Counted from the first letter of the stretch, positions 45,387-57,839 are shown. The stretch: 64,000 bases of DNA from Megalobrama amblycephala (GCF_018812025.1 NC_063044.1:73643244-73707243); one strand, 5' to 3'. Numbers and translations: made by a program. Notes: a model not told the origin generated them from the sequence alone.

Positions 45387-45875
45387 ATTTTCAAATATTG
45401 TTCAACATTCTGTTGACTATAAGTAACGTTGCACCTATGTGTCAACTACCTCTCATTAGAGTTTTAGTAGACTGTCTACTTAATATCTGCCAACCCTTTA
45501 TTTTGATGGTCCCTCAACAAAAATGTTTTATTCTAACCCCAACTCTACAAATACGGTATAGTATAGTATAATCCCCCCTGGATAAAGGTTTTGTTAACTG
45601 CCAAGTTTTTGGGACATGTCCTAAACAAAGCAAAGATTTGACAATATTGACAAGGGGTGCTGTGATTACAGGAAACACCTCTTTCTGTAGCTTAGGAGTT
45701 ATGTCATGTGTTTTTGGTTTTGATGGTCAGGGGTTTCCAATCCTGCTCCTGGAGGACCACTGTCCTGGAGAGTTTAGCTCCAACTAAACCCCTACTTTAC
45801 GTGTCAAAATGTTTTGATGTCTTTTGCTTTGTGCCAGCAAACTGGGGTTAACTTATTTGTCTTTTTTTGCCTTAG

Positions 45876-47579
45876 ACCTGATGCCACTGAAAGAGGAGAG
45901 TGAAGTCCTGAATGATATGGAAGAGAAAGACCAGTATCAGAAACATCATGCTTTCATAACTCAAGAAGAATCATTTAGTTGCTCACAGACTGACAAGACT
46001 TCATCACGAAAAATAGCTCTGAAGAGAAAAAATAGAAGTAATTTCACCTGCTTTCAGTGTGGAAAGAGTTTTGCTCAAAAAGGAAACCTTAAAAAACACA
46101 TGAGAATTCACACTGGAGAGAAGCCTTATTCCTGCAGACTATGTGGAAAGAGTTTCACGGCAGCACTAAACCTTAAGTATCACATGAACCGTCACAATGG
46201 AGAAAAGCCATTCAGATGTGATCAGTGTGAAAAGAGATTCACACGTAAAATACATTTTAAAAACCACATGAAGATTCACTCGAGAGAGAACTGTTTTGTA
46301 TGTCATCAGTGTGGAAAGAGTTTCCCAGAAAAAGGAAACCTTAAAATCCACATGAGAATTCACACTGGAGAGAAGCCTTACACATGCCCTCAGTGTGGAA
46401 AGAGTTTCACATATAAAAAATCCCTTGATGCCCACATGAGAAATCACACTGGAGAGAATCCTTTCACCTGCCAACTGTGTGGAAAGAGCTTCACTCAAAA
46501 AGGAAACCTTAAAATCCACATGGAAAAACACACTCTTACTCCTGCCAACAGTGTGGAAAGAGCTTCTCTCAAAAAGGAAACCTTAAAATCCATATGAAAA
46601 TTCACACTGGAGAGAGCTCTTACTCCTGCCAACAGTGTGGAAAGAACTTCACTCAAAAAGGAAACCTTAAAATCCACATGAGACTTCACACTGGAGAGAG
46701 CTCTTACTCCTGCCAACAGTGTGGAAAGAAGCTTCACTCAAAAAGGAAACCTTAAAATCCACATGAGACTTCACACTGGAGAGAGCTCTTACTCCTGCCA
46801 ACAGTGTGGAAAGAACTTCACTCAAAAAGGAAACCTTAAAATCCACATGGAGACTTCACACTGGAGAGAGCTCTTACACCTGCAAAAATTGTGGAAAGAG
46901 ATTCACTCAAAAAGGAACCCTTAACAGGCACATGAGAATTCACACTGGAGAGAACCCTTTCACCTGCCAACAGTGTGGAAAGAGCTTCACTCAAAAAGGA
47001 AACCTTAAAATTCACATGAAAATTCACACTGGAGAGAGCTCTTACTCCTGCCAACAGTGTGGAAAGAGCTTCACTCAAAAAGGAAACCTTAAAATCCATA
47101 TGAAAATTCACACTGGAGAGAGCTCTTACTCCTGCCAACAGTGTGGAAAGAGTTTCACTCAAAAAGGAAACCTTAAAATCCACATGAGACTTCACACTGG
47201 AGAGCAGCTTTACACATGCCCTCAGTGCGGAAAGAGTTTCACATATAAGAAATCCCTTGACTCCCACATGAGAAATCATACTGGAGATAACCCTTTCACC
47301 TGCCAACTGTGTGGAAAGAGCTTCACTCAAAAATGTAACCTTAAAATCCACATGGGAATACACACTGGAGAGAAGCTTTACACGTGCCCTCAGTGTGGAA
47401 AGAGTTTCACTCAAAAAGGAACCCTTAACAGGCACATGGAAATTCACACTGGAGAGAGCTCTTTTACCTGCCAACAGTGTGGAAAGAGTTTCAATCAAAA
47501 AGGAAACCTTAAAACACATGAGAATATACACCAGAGAGAAGCCATATATATGTATCATTTTCCTATTAGCAATGTATAA
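45876..47579 (+). pseudogene. Exon 2 of the zinc-finger gene: about 18 C2H2 fingers
   Basis: After a GCCTTAG acceptor the exon reads DLMPLKEESEVLNDMEEKD and a Ser/Thr spacer, then fingers at 84-bp spacing. Fingers 1-6 are in one frame and the rest are spread over three further segments to QCGKSFNQKGNLKTHENIHQ and a TAA. Most fingers from 7 on are near-copies of CQQCGKSFTQKGNLKIHM, giving the same contact residues (Gln -1, Asn 3, Ile 6). Many linkers are HTGESS instead of HTGEKP. The pair YTCPQCGKSFTYKKSL/FTCQLCGKSF occurs twice (fingers 5-6 and 15-16), a sign of block duplication. A relic finger follows the stop at 47597-47680. Confidence 0.85.
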
Positions 47580-47720
47580 AGTGCTTAATAAAGGGGACTG
47601 TGGAAAAAGTTTCACGGCAGCACTAAACCTTTGGTATCACATGAACATTCACTGGAGAAAAGCCGTTCAGATAAGATAATTGTGAAAAGAGATTCACACT
47701 AAAGTAAACCTTAAATGTCT

Positions 47721-48732
47721 GGTTTCACAGACAGGGCTTAAACTAAGCCAGGATTGGGCCTTAGTTCAATTAGGACATTTAACCCTTTCACACATGAGTT
47801 TAAAATATTCTACCTGGCACTCCAGAGTGAGGTTTTTTTTTTTAAGGCGACCGTTATTTTGGAACGTTTTCCCTCATTTTTTCCATGGCGACGCATCATG
47901 CTTGTCTAGTAACACACCGCAGCGACAATAACACTGTATGACAGATGGATCGCTTATTATTTTGTTTTTCATTTTTTATTTAAAATATTCACAATCTTGC
48001 TTACCATGTCATCAACTATCTGATATTCCGATTCTCAAATATGTGTAAGTGTGTTTTGTCGTTTAAAAACTTTATAAATGATCTTTATCCTAATCTATAA
48101 TGCGAGATGGGAGCTGCCATCTTAGTTTGCACTGCGGTTCGCAGAGTCCTGTCAGTTGGATTTATAGCACATGAATTCATCAGTTTCAAGCAAGTGGCTG
48201 GCGAACTAGAAGAATAATAGAGCAAACTTTATAAGTACTCAGGCCCACTATGTGTGTCTGATATGAATAAACGTTGGCAAATTATATTTGAATGGATTGT
48301 TATTGCTGCTTCCACTGATGGCATCAGTGAGAATTTTAACTCTAAATGTATTGTTTTACTGGTGCTTATGTGTATTTAAATGTCTAAAACCTTAAAAAAA
48401 AAAAAAAAAACATTGTGTGGCTGAAAACACTACATAGCTGTGATATATGACAAGAGCTGTGCATGTCCATCTCACAGCCGAAGCGCGAAAGCACAGCTTG
48501 AATCTGGCAGTTATGTGGCGTCACTGAACATTCTAAATCCCATATGTGGGACCGTCTCTCAGGGGCACAGAAATAAAAATCCCATATGTGGGACCATACT
48601 GCTCAAAAGGTTTGTAGCTTTTATAAATGTACCCTAGAAAAAAACATTACTGGTATGCATCTTGAGTCAAAACAATGACAGCTCAAACATGCATTTTAGT
48701 CTCGGACTAGCTTAAGCCTTGTCTGTGAAACC
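47721..48732. mobile_element. Inverted-repeat element, GGTTTCACAGACAxGGCTTAA ends
   Basis: GGTTTCACAGACAGGGCTTA at the left pairs with the right end, TTAAGCCTTGTCTGTGAAACC. The interior contains unrelated sequence including a 55-bp spaced repeat of CCCATATGTGGGACC (48539 and 48579), suggesting a nested insertion. A decayed relative starts near 51811. Confidence 0.65.
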
Positions 48733-50109
48733 GGGGGAAAGTGTAACTTTGCCAGTTTTCAACCAGCTTTGTATTGTTAAGGAAGTATATTGTTTGTATT
48801 ATTTGTAGTAAATGTAAATTAAAAATTTTTACTCATTCTCCGTGTTACCTTAACCGAGAAATCCATGTTTATTTGTCAGCTAAAATCTGGGCTTTTGTGA
48901 AAACTGTAGATTATACTTCCACATTTTTGTATCCCCACACATGGACAGTAAAATCAACAGAGGGTTATTAACAGTACAATACAATTTCCAGAGATAAACC
49001 TACCCTTACAACAACTGTTCTGTCTACTTTTTAAACAGCATTGTGGAAAAAAATGGAAAACTATTACAACAGCTTTCTTACCTGTACTTGATGGCATTTT
49101 GCTGCCACAAACTGTGTTTGTGTTCATCCAGTTTGAATTGTTGACTGCAAACAGACTTTTTCAGATTTTTAGCATTCTCTACATATTTACAAATCTTTGC
49201 AGCCTTTAGCAACTGCCCACAATGGTTTGGATGCTTCACTGGAAACTGAATGTAAATCACTTGAGCTAAATGTTAATTCTTTGCATTCTTGCAGCCGGGA
49301 ACAAAACAATATGACAATTATGACTAAACATTTGCTAAAAAGTATTTCCTACTAAAGCAAGGTGCTATTTGGCTCTGGTAAGCGTATCCATAGCAGACTG
49401 GTGGGAGTTCCTTTGGGCGGCAACATGCCCAGTGCATTATGGGTGTTTAGGTTTTCGTACCTATTTGGCAAAAGGGAAAACAGCAGCCTTTTTTCTCTGT
49501 TTTCTCTAGTCCGGTTTGCCTGGAAAATCCAGCCTCACCACTGTACCAGCAGATGAGTCTGGTCAGCCATTGAATCAATTCAATTTCTAGGGCGGAGCAA
49601 ATCCGAGCAAACAGGAAGTGGAGTAAACCAATCAGAGAAGGGCGGATATGACTTTAGCAAAGCGACAAGAGAGTCAACAGCGAAAAGTAAATAATTAATG
49701 TGTTTTTGGTCATTTAAAACTGAATTCACGGCTGAATAGAACAAACTCTCAGGTCTCCCGTGCACAATCTTTGTTGATATTGAAGGGACTTTCGCCAGAC
49801 TAGAGTGACGCTGTTTGAGTCACTGAAATAAACCAATCTGATTGCATGGTACGTTTTGGAGTTGACTCGAATCGCGACGGAGGGTGGACTGACCAGACTG
49901 ATATATCTTGTAGAAGATATATCAGTCTGGCCTTGCCAGGCAATAGTCCGGTAGCAATTATTACAAATTTTTTCCACCTGTCTACTGTCCAGGCATGCAA
50001 AATTTTACTGGAAGCCCATTTTGCTAATGGTGAAGTACCCCTTTAATAATCACACGAAGGTACAAGAGAGAACTGATTTGTATGTCATCAATGTGGAAAA
50101 TGAAAAAAC
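48733..50109. other. Non-coding stretch with a perfect hairpin
   Basis: A perfect 17-bp stem with a 4-nt loop lies at 49893-49930. Sequence at 49560-49980 resembles hAT-type subterminal regions (CCAGACT, CCAGGC). No exon is supported. Confidence 0.4.
49893..49930. repeat. Perfect 17-bp inverted repeat, 4-nt loop
   Basis: CCAGACTGATATATCTT, then GTAG, then AAGATATATCAGTCTGG. The arms match at all 17 positions. The stem may be the joined termini of a lost DNA transposon. Confidence 0.9.
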
Positions 50110-51271
50110 TTAAAGGTTTAGTTCACCCAAAAATTATTCACCCTCATGTCGTTCCATGCTCACCTCCATTTGTCTTCGGAAAAGTTTTTTTTAGTCTGTC
50201 TCAGACGTCACGCCCATGGACCATTTGGTGAACGTCTGATGCATATGGCACACTTGACTTTGAAAATCCCTGAAGTGTTTCTAGTTCTCATATGGTTGGT
50301 TGAAATCTACAGGATGTCCGGGAGACATGCGTGTCGAATTCTTTAATGGTCCACCTGGGAACAAATCCTGTGATGCCAAACTCCCTTGGACAATAAGTGC
50401 TTACCAGGAAACGCAGGTATTTTCAAAAGTATGTGAAGTTCTCGGCTCTAGTAAACTTGTGTAACGTTGTTGATGAATAATTTATTAGATGCACGCCGGT
50501 CTGTTATTGTAAGGACATCGACCTCACGCCCCTAAAACATGACGCGAAACAAAACAAAATGTGATTGGATGCGTTACATGTCAGTCAAACCTCCTCTTGG
50601 GTGGTCCTTGGCCAATGAAAGCTGTGACAGATTCTAGACCTTTTGCCGTCAGTCTGAAGGTCTGGCTACACAAGACTAGGGGGGTATTCCAAAAATCAAC
50701 CCTTGGTTGATTAACTCAAACCTTGCTTACTCGAGGTATGGTGGTTCAAGGAAGGAGTAGTGGTCTTCTGGGGTGTTTCCGGTCTGCAGTGGTCAGTATC
50801 TATCAAAAGTGGTCCAAGGAAGGAGTAGTGGTGAACCGGCGACAGGGTCATGGGCGGCCAAGGCTCATTGATGCACGTGGAGAGCGAAGGCTGGCCTGTG
50901 GGGGCTGATCCAACAGACAAGCTACTGTAGAAGGAATGCCTTTGCTTAGACACAGGTAACCTGTTTGCACTCGCCTGCAGGAATAGACGATTACATTTTG
51001 GAGAACAGAAGGAAGAAGATCCACTTGCATCGCTTCATAAAATTGAGGTTAAACCACTGGAGTCACATGGATTACTTTAATGATGTCTTTCCTATCTTTC
51101 TGAACCTTGAATGTATAAATTGCATTACTCCCAGTGGAGGGAATGAGAGCTCTCGGATTTAATAAAAAACGACTTCATTTGTGTTGAAGATGAACAAAGG
51201 TCTTACGAGTGTGGAACGACATGGGGTAATTAATGACTGAATTTTCATTTTTGGGTGAACTAACCCTTTAA
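50110..51271. mobile_element. MITE with TTAAAGGxTTAGTTCACCCA ends, interrupted
   Basis: TTAAAGGTTTAGTTCACCCA with AAAATTA and ACCCTCATGTCGTTCCA at the left pairs with TGGAACGACATGGGGTAATT and TTTTTGGGTGAACTAACCCT at the right. This is among the commonest cyprinid short elements. The interior contains other material, including a Tc1 transposase fragment, so it was enlarged by later insertions. Confidence 0.75.
50723..50908 (+). pseudogene. Tc1-type transposase, DNA-binding fragment
   Basis: The frame contains VVSIYQKWSKEGVVVNRRQG, then HGRPRLIDARGERRLA. The helix-turn-helix segment followed by a GRPR-type motif is the bipartite DNA-binding region of Tc1-family transposases, which bind the terminal repeats. 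The second helix-turn-helix and the DDE core are missing. The start upstream of VVSIYQ is decayed. Confidence 0.7.
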
Positions 51272-51810
51272 GGATGTGTTGTTTGGTTTATATAACATTA
51301 ACAAATAATAATAATAATAATAAGACTACGTAATTAATTATTAATATTTTATTGTTGCTTGCCAAACTTCATATTCATCCATGTTGTTTTTTTTTTTTTT
51401 TTTAAAGAAACAGAGCAATATATCCAAGCTTTCAATTTCAAATTACTTTTAAGCTCTTAAGATGATAAACTTTATAAAGTTGTAATATCCTACATTTTGT
51501 AGTTTGTATATCTTTTTTATGTTAAGTCTGTATGTTTGCATTAGTTCTTTGGTTTTTTTTGCCTTGGCAATAAATAAACAGTTGCGATAATAAAATGTTC
51601 CTCTTTGTTTTTGTTGATATTTCGCAACACTGATGTAGAAACAGAGGAACATTTTTTTTCATTGTAATTTAATGCAGACTTCTCTTAGCCGCGATACTTT
51701 ATAACAGTGGAAAACATGAAGCAGAATGTTGTTCCAGATTTTATCTACTTGTAACAGTTAAACATGTCTTAAAGCGTGAGGTTACGAGAATGAAATATTA
51801 AAATGTATAG

Positions 51811-52045
51811 GGGTGGTTTCCCGGACAGAGATTAAGCCTAATCCTAGAATAAAATGGCCCTTTAAACCAGATTAACAGAAATCTGCTTCCTCTGTCATGG
51901 TTTAAAATAGTCCTAGACTTAGTCTAGTCCAGAGTTTAATAAACTGATTTCCTGGAGGAAGACTAGAGCCACTCCAGGACTAAATTGAGGCTTAAATTAA
52001 ACCTACGAGGAGGCAGGTTTAATTTCAGATTAACGTTGTGTTTCA
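51811..52045. repeat. Decayed MITE related to 47721-48732
   Basis: GGTTTCCCGGACAGAGATTA followed by AGCCTAATCCTAGA and later TAGTCCTAGACTTAGTCTAG are hallmark words of this family. The right end is not clear. Confidence 0.45.
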
Positions 52046-52059
52046 AAGAAGACACATGT

Positions 52060-52097
<38 letters not shown>

Positions 52098-54039
52098 TTT
52101 TTTTTTTTTTTTTTTAATGCTGTTCACTTTATTTAAACAATTTATTTTGATTTAACACCATTGTTTCTGGTTCAAATGTGATTACTTCATGTTAAATTGA
52201 CTTGAAATGGTTACTAGAACTCACTTGTTGCTTTCATTTTGAAATAACAAGTTTCAGTCAAGTAACCCAATCAAACAAGACTTTCACTTCCCATCATGCT
52301 TTGCACCGGGCTGAAGTGGGAGAGTAAATGTTGAAAAAGTGTTATTTTATGCATTTTTTTTTAGAAAGATGAGAATATGGAGATACTTCTTACTGTTTAA
52401 TGTTCTATTATGTAAACGTTTTTGATATGTTAATGTTTTTTTGGAGATTACCGTTGTGGTGAAGTGTTGAGCTTGTGCTTGGGTTGAGGACCTGCTAACA
52501 AGACTTGCCTTTCTTATATAATGAAGCAACCACTATGATAGTGCTTTGGATCAAATCAGTATCCTTTCTAGACTGCCAACACCAATCATCACATGTGTAA
52601 ATAGTTATATTTAGTTTGTTGCTATGTAAAGATAAAACAAAAACATTCATCATATGATTATTATATATAAAGAATTTATCTATTTAAAAGGAATTCATTA
52701 CAAACAGATTTCCAGGAATTACTTTTTTTCCCCACAGCTGATGTATTTGCTTTAAAAGATCTGTCTCTTGTTTAGTAAAGGTTTTTTTTTTGTTTTTTGG
52801 ATTGCAGTCTTTTTCTGCCACCATTGTTTTCCTTGGATTCCATGCAATTTTAAGCTTTTTTTTTTTGGTTCATTCCATGTTTTACAGGCAACCTCTCTCA
52901 TGCTAATTCAGATTAGCACAGTTGGTTTTAAATAAATCTGGTTTATTTTAATACAGGACTCCATAGTCCAGGTTTTAGTAATATATGGGTCATTCCACGA
53001 AATCGGTACCTTTTGCGTCCCTAAGAAATAACCAGACATAGAAGTACTATAACAGCAAATAAATTTGTGATTTAAAAACATATCAATACTGTGCATTGTT
53101 TTATTAATATTACACCAAAGTAAAGTCAATTAAATGTTATTTTAAATAATTAAAATTGCATTTATTCTCATAAGGGTAAGGTTTTTGGCCTGTCCCTTGC
53201 TATGTTTGTTCTTTTTCAGCAGGACTTTTAATTTGCAAATTGAATGCAAAATGATACAAAAATCACTTTTGCGTATTGTTCTAAGTATAGTCTTATTGTC
53301 AAGCAATGTTTTAGAATAAGTATACATTATTTTTTATAAAATATACATCATTTTATCGGTGTCCCCTATTTCATGTCAGCCCTGTTACCCTCACCAAAGA
53401 ACCCTGTATAAATAATGGTACATTCCAGTGACATCACTTCCAAGAAGTTACATCATCTCTAAACCAGGATGCCAACAGTTCAAATAAAAATAAGTTTCTC
53501 TCTCTTCTATAATTTTCTATTTTTGATGATTTAGGAGGTTTGACTGAGGGGGGATATCATGCAATGTCAAACCTGTTACCATTTTTGAAGTGTACATTTA
53601 AACACTTGTTTATTTAATGTAACATAATTATTATCTACAAGTAATATCCCTTTAAAGTGTACAAAATGTGTTTTTGTGATCTGGTCTGTAAGCTAGCAAA
53701 TAGCAAATTAGCTTGAAATTGTCAAACCTGTTACCGTCAACTCTGTTACTTTTTAGGGTAACAGGTCATGACATTTGGGTAACAGGGATGACAATCACCT
53801 TATCCTCTCTGTATTTAACATTTATCTGTGTCAAATGCAAACATTTTAAAACGTCATCCCAGGTGTATAATTGTTGTCTATATCATTCAGTGTGGGTGGC
53901 ATATGAGCATCAGTTACATTTTTAGTTAATATTTGTAGTATTGGTAGTATTACTATTGTTGGTACAGGAATCTCATAATTCAGGTATGAACTATTTAAAT
54001 GTATTATATAAACTTAATATATATTTTAACCCTAACAGA
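52046..54039. other. AT-rich non-coding stretch
   Basis: It contains an (AT)n run (52066-52094), several T tracts, and ACCTGTTACC/GGTAACAGG words at 53380-53790 that recur in both orientations. No exon or complete element is supported. Confidence 0.35.
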
Positions 54040-54084
54040 GCGTGTAGCTTTTCATTTCTTAAACAACCATGTTGGAATATGTAT

Positions 54085-54535
54085 CATGGCCATATTCCAG
54101 GATGACAATGCCAATATTCATCAGGGTTAAAGGATGGTTCAGAAAGCACAAAGAATCATTTTCACACATGAATGGGCACTTCTGAGTCCTGACTTTAACC
54201 TCAGTGTAAGTCTTTGGGATGTGCTGGAGGAGACTTTACAGAGTGCTCACCTCTTGCATTGTCAATACAAGATCTTTACCAAAAATGGATGCACCTCCTG
54301 ATGGAAATGACATCAGAACATTTATTTCCATCAAGAGGTTAGTCTTACATTGAGGTTAAAGTCAGGACTCAGAAGTGCCCATTCATGTGTGAAAATGATT
54401 CTTTGTGCTCTGTGAACCATTCTTTCACAGTTTTAACCCTGTTGAATATTGGCATTGTCAGCCTGGAATATGGTCATGATACATCTTTCAACACATTTGT
54501 TTAAGAAAAGAAAAGCTACACACTACATCTCTTAG
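54085..54535 (+). pseudogene. Tc1/mariner transposase DDE fragment with an inverted partial copy
   Basis: Plus-strand frames with stops read FQDDNANIH, then FTHEWALLS, PDFNLSVSLWDVLEE and YKIFTKNG. This is the order of the second Asp region and following W-D-V-L-E box of Tc1 transposases. From about 54335 the same sequence returns in reverse (ATTCATGTGTGAAAATGATT and its mate at 54160), making a foldback with a loop of about 120 bp. It is clearly decayed. Confidence 0.65.
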
Positions 54536-54959
54536 GGTTAAAAGAACCATTGCCAAACATATAACATGCTAGAAACATAATAATCACTGTAGTAATGATC
54601 CATTCATAGGTTCTTAAGTATTTACCTATTAAAATCCAAACAACAACCTTTTTTTGGCCAGGCATGGCAGGCAGTGAATATTTTAAGCTCTGTGAGGGGA
54701 CACACTGACACAGACAAAACGTATGGACGCATGGGTCTAATTACAGTAGCCTTAAAACATTTATAAATGTGCATATGCACAGATTTGATCTTAGAGTGTT
54801 AAATCCACGCCAACGCTCATATTTATAAAAACGTGGAAAAGTGCTTAGCGCCACATCAGAGTCTGAACAGACGTACAGTATGAGGTTCCATTTGTGCCAA
54901 AATTATGTCGACATGCTGTCCGTCTATGCTATGTGTCGTCTCCGCTTACTCCTGTCATC

Positions 54960-55812
54960 GGTCCTTGTCGTTTGACTTTGTCGTCTTGCGTGTCAATGCT
55001 GCATTTGTCATGACTGTGTCGTCTTCCATGTCGTTGCTATGCGTTGTTACCCTCTGTCATTACTGTGTCGTCTTCCATGTCGTTACTATGTGTCGTCTTC
55101 CATGTCGTTGCTATGCGTCGTTTCCCTCTGTCGTTACGGTGTCGTTGCTATGCATCGTTACCCTTTGTCGTTACTATGTGTCGTCTTCCATGTCGTTGCT
55201 ATGTGTCAATACCCTCTGTCGTTACTATGTGTCGTCTTCCATGTCGTTACCATGCGTCGTTACCCTCTGTCATTAATGTGTTGTCTTCCATGTCGTTGCT
55301 ATGCGTCGTTACCCTCTGTCATTACTATGTGTCGTCTTCCATGTCGTTACTATGCGTCGTTACCCTCTGTCATTAATGTGTTGTCTTCCATGTCGTTGCT
55401 ATGCGTCGTTACCCTCTGTCATTACTATGTGTCGTCTTCCATGTCGTTGCTATGCGTCGTTACCCTCTGTCATTAATGTGTTGTCTTCCATGTCGTTGCT
55501 ATGTGTCAATACCCTCTGTCGTTACTATGTGTCGTCTTCCATGTCGTTACCATGCGTCGTTACCCTCTGTCGTTACTATGTGTCGTCTTCCATGTCGTTA
55601 CCATGCGTCGTTACCCTCTGTCATTAATGTGTTGTCTTCCATGTCGTTGCTATGCGTCGTTACCCTCTGTCATTACTATGTGTCGTCTTCCATGTCGTTA
55701 CTATGCGTCGTTACCCTCTGTCATTAATGTGTTGTCTTCCATGTCGTTGCTATGCGTCGTTACCCTCTGTCATTACTATGTGTCGTCTTCCATGTCGGTA
55801 CTATGCGTCGTC
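54960..55812. repeat. Minisatellite with alternating 49- and 51-bp units
   Basis: The unit contains GTCTTCCATGTCGTTxCTATG and CGTCGTTACCCTCTGTCATT. The two versions end CATTAATGTG or CATTACTATGTG, so many neighbours pair into a 100-bp higher-order period. All three plus-strand frames are open across large parts of it, giving Cys/Ser/Leu-rich peptides that are only repeat translation. Confidence 0.92.
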
Positions 55813-55994
55813 CCATACAGAAGTCACATAGATCGAAATATATTTAAAATAAATACATTTTTATATATTGAAATATCTTAAATTTAAATATAAGAAAATA
55901 TGTTTTATAAAATATATGTAAATATATTTTAAAATATATTACAAAAATATATTTAAATATTTGATTTTGGCCGCTTTTTAATATTTTCCACATA

Positions 55995-56930
55995 CAGTAC
56001 AGTCCAAAAGTTTGGAACCACTAAGATTTTTAATGTTTTTAAAAGAAGTTTCGTCTGCTCACCAAGGCTACATTTATTTAATTAAAAATACTGTAAAAAC
56101 AGTAATATTGTGAAATATTATTACAATTTAAAACAACTGTTTTCTATTTGAATATATTTCACAAAGTAATTTATTCCTGTGATGGCAAAGCTGAATTTTC
56201 AGCATCATTACTCCAGTCTTCAGTGTCACATGATCCTTCAGAAATCATTCTAATATGCTGATCTGCTGCTCAAGAAACATTTAATGTGTACAATTGTACA
56301 AAATATTTGTGTACAATATTTTTTTTCAGGATTATTTGATGAATAGAAAGTTCAAAAGAACAGTGTTTATCTGAAATCTAATCTTTTGTAACATTATAAA
56401 TGTCTTTACTGCCACTTTTGATTGATTTAATGCATCCTTGCTGAATAAAAGTATTCATTTCTTTAATTTCTTTTCAAAAAAATAAAAATAAAAATTCTTA
56501 CTGACCCCAAACTTTTGAACGGTAGTGTATAATGCTACAGAAGCTTTGTATTTCAGATAAATGCTGTTCTTTTGAACTTTCTATTCATCAAGGAATCCTG
56601 AAAAAAAAGTACACAACTGTTTTCAACATTGAAAATAATCATAAATGTTTATTGAGCAGCAGATCAGCATATTAGAATGATTTCTGAAGGATCATGTGAC
56701 ACTGAAGACTGGAGTAACGATGCTGAAAATTCAGCTTTGCATCACAGGAATAAATTACTTTGTCAAATATATTTAAATAGTACACAGTTATTTTAAATTG
56801 TAATAATATTTCACAATATTACTGTTTTTTACTGTATTTTTAATTAAATAAATGTAGCCTTGGTGAGCAGACGAAACTTCTTTTAAAAACATTAAAAATC
56901 TTAGTGGTTCCAAACTTTTGGACTGTACTG
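55995..56930. mobile_element. Mariner-type foldback MITE
   Basis: CAGTACAGTCCAAAAGTTTG at the left pairs with CAAACTTTTGGACTGTACTG at the right. TA flanks each side, as in Tc1/mariner insertions. The arms pair over roughly 400 bp each (for example GAAGTTTCGTCTGCTCACCA and its reverse at 56860). The unpaired centre ends CCAAACTTTTGAACGGTAGT, the end of a related common element. Confidence 0.75.
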
Positions 56931-57483
56931 TATGTTAAACATATGTTAATATATTTTTATTGGAAATATTTACATATATTTATTTGCCATATATGTAAAT
57001 ACATTTAGATATCAGACTATGTAAATATATTCATTTGCAATATATGTCTGTATTAATTTCTTATATTTGTTAATACATTACATTTCAGTACATGTGTGTG
57101 TGTATATGTATATATATATATATATATATATGAATTTAAACATTCAAATAATGAACAGAAATTGGAGACTGAAAAATGTAAAATGTAAAAATCCCCAGAC
57201 AATGCAACTTAAAAGCTGACAGTATAAATTCACTTGCAAAAATGAGCAGTACATTCAGATGACATAACACCTACTATAGAAAAACAAGAATTTTATTGAC
57301 AAAAGAACAGAGTGCACATAAACTGCACAATTAAAACAAATCAAACCAGCAACTTTACTGAAATTGCTATTATTAATACTAAAGGATGATGCTAAAACCT
57401 GAAAAGTAATTCTTGAAGATAATTTTTTTTTTTATTATTATTAATGAAAAAGTCGGTAAAAAAAAAAAAAAAAAAAATGTTTT

Positions 57484-57832
57484 AGAGATGTCTTATAGAG
57501 AGGGTGAAGGAAGAACATCCAAACCCTGCCCCTGATTCCTTCAAGATTTTTTATGAATTTATATAATGGTGTTTTTTCATAAAATAAAGGCAGTGGCAAA
57601 ATTAACATGACAATACTTTGATTTTTTTTTCTTGCAAATGCAAACTGTATCAAAATTGTTGTTTTTTGGAGTGCGTGTGTTGTTTAATTTGTAGAACAAA
57701 AAGTATTGTCATGTTAATTTTGCCACTGCCTTTACTATGAAAAAACACCATTATATAAATCCATAAAATCTTGAAGGGAGCAGGGGCAGGGTTTGGATGT
57801 TCTTCCTTCACCCTCTCTATTAGACAACTCTA
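57484..57832. repeat. Inverted repeat, 140-bp arms
   Basis: GTGAAGGAAGAACATCCAAA and CAGTGGCAAAATTAACATGA in the left arm have their reverse complements in the right arm, around a 75-bp T-rich centre. The right arm lies directly beside the exon at 57840. Confidence 0.8.
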
Positions 57833-57839
57833 AACTCGA

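Larger units (their letters stand above)
39710..47579 (+). pseudogene. Two-exon C2H2 zinc-finger gene with frame breaks
   Basis: Exon 1 (39710-39794) and exon 2 (45876-47579) are joined by a 6.1-kb intron with GT-AG borders in phase 1. Exon 1 encodes an acidic leader and exon 2 a spacer followed by about 18 C2H2 fingers, the layout of the large cyprinid finger-gene family. It has no KRAB domain. Such proteins are nuclear DNA-binding factors, often thought to act on transposons. Frames change near 46528 (about 10 bases lost), 46727 (one extra base) and 46850 (one extra base). Translation as written would yield a six-finger protein of about 270 residues. The breaks could be real or base-call errors in a high-identity repeat. 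Confidence 0.8.

Noticed and set aside
46166..47615. Long minus-strand open frames opposite the zinc fingers
   Set aside because: They are the antisense of an 84-bp repeat with few stops and have no domain of their own.
54905..55881. Cys-rich proteins of 100-145 residues in three frames
   Set aside because: They are translations of a minisatellite; the same peptide blocks recur in every frame.
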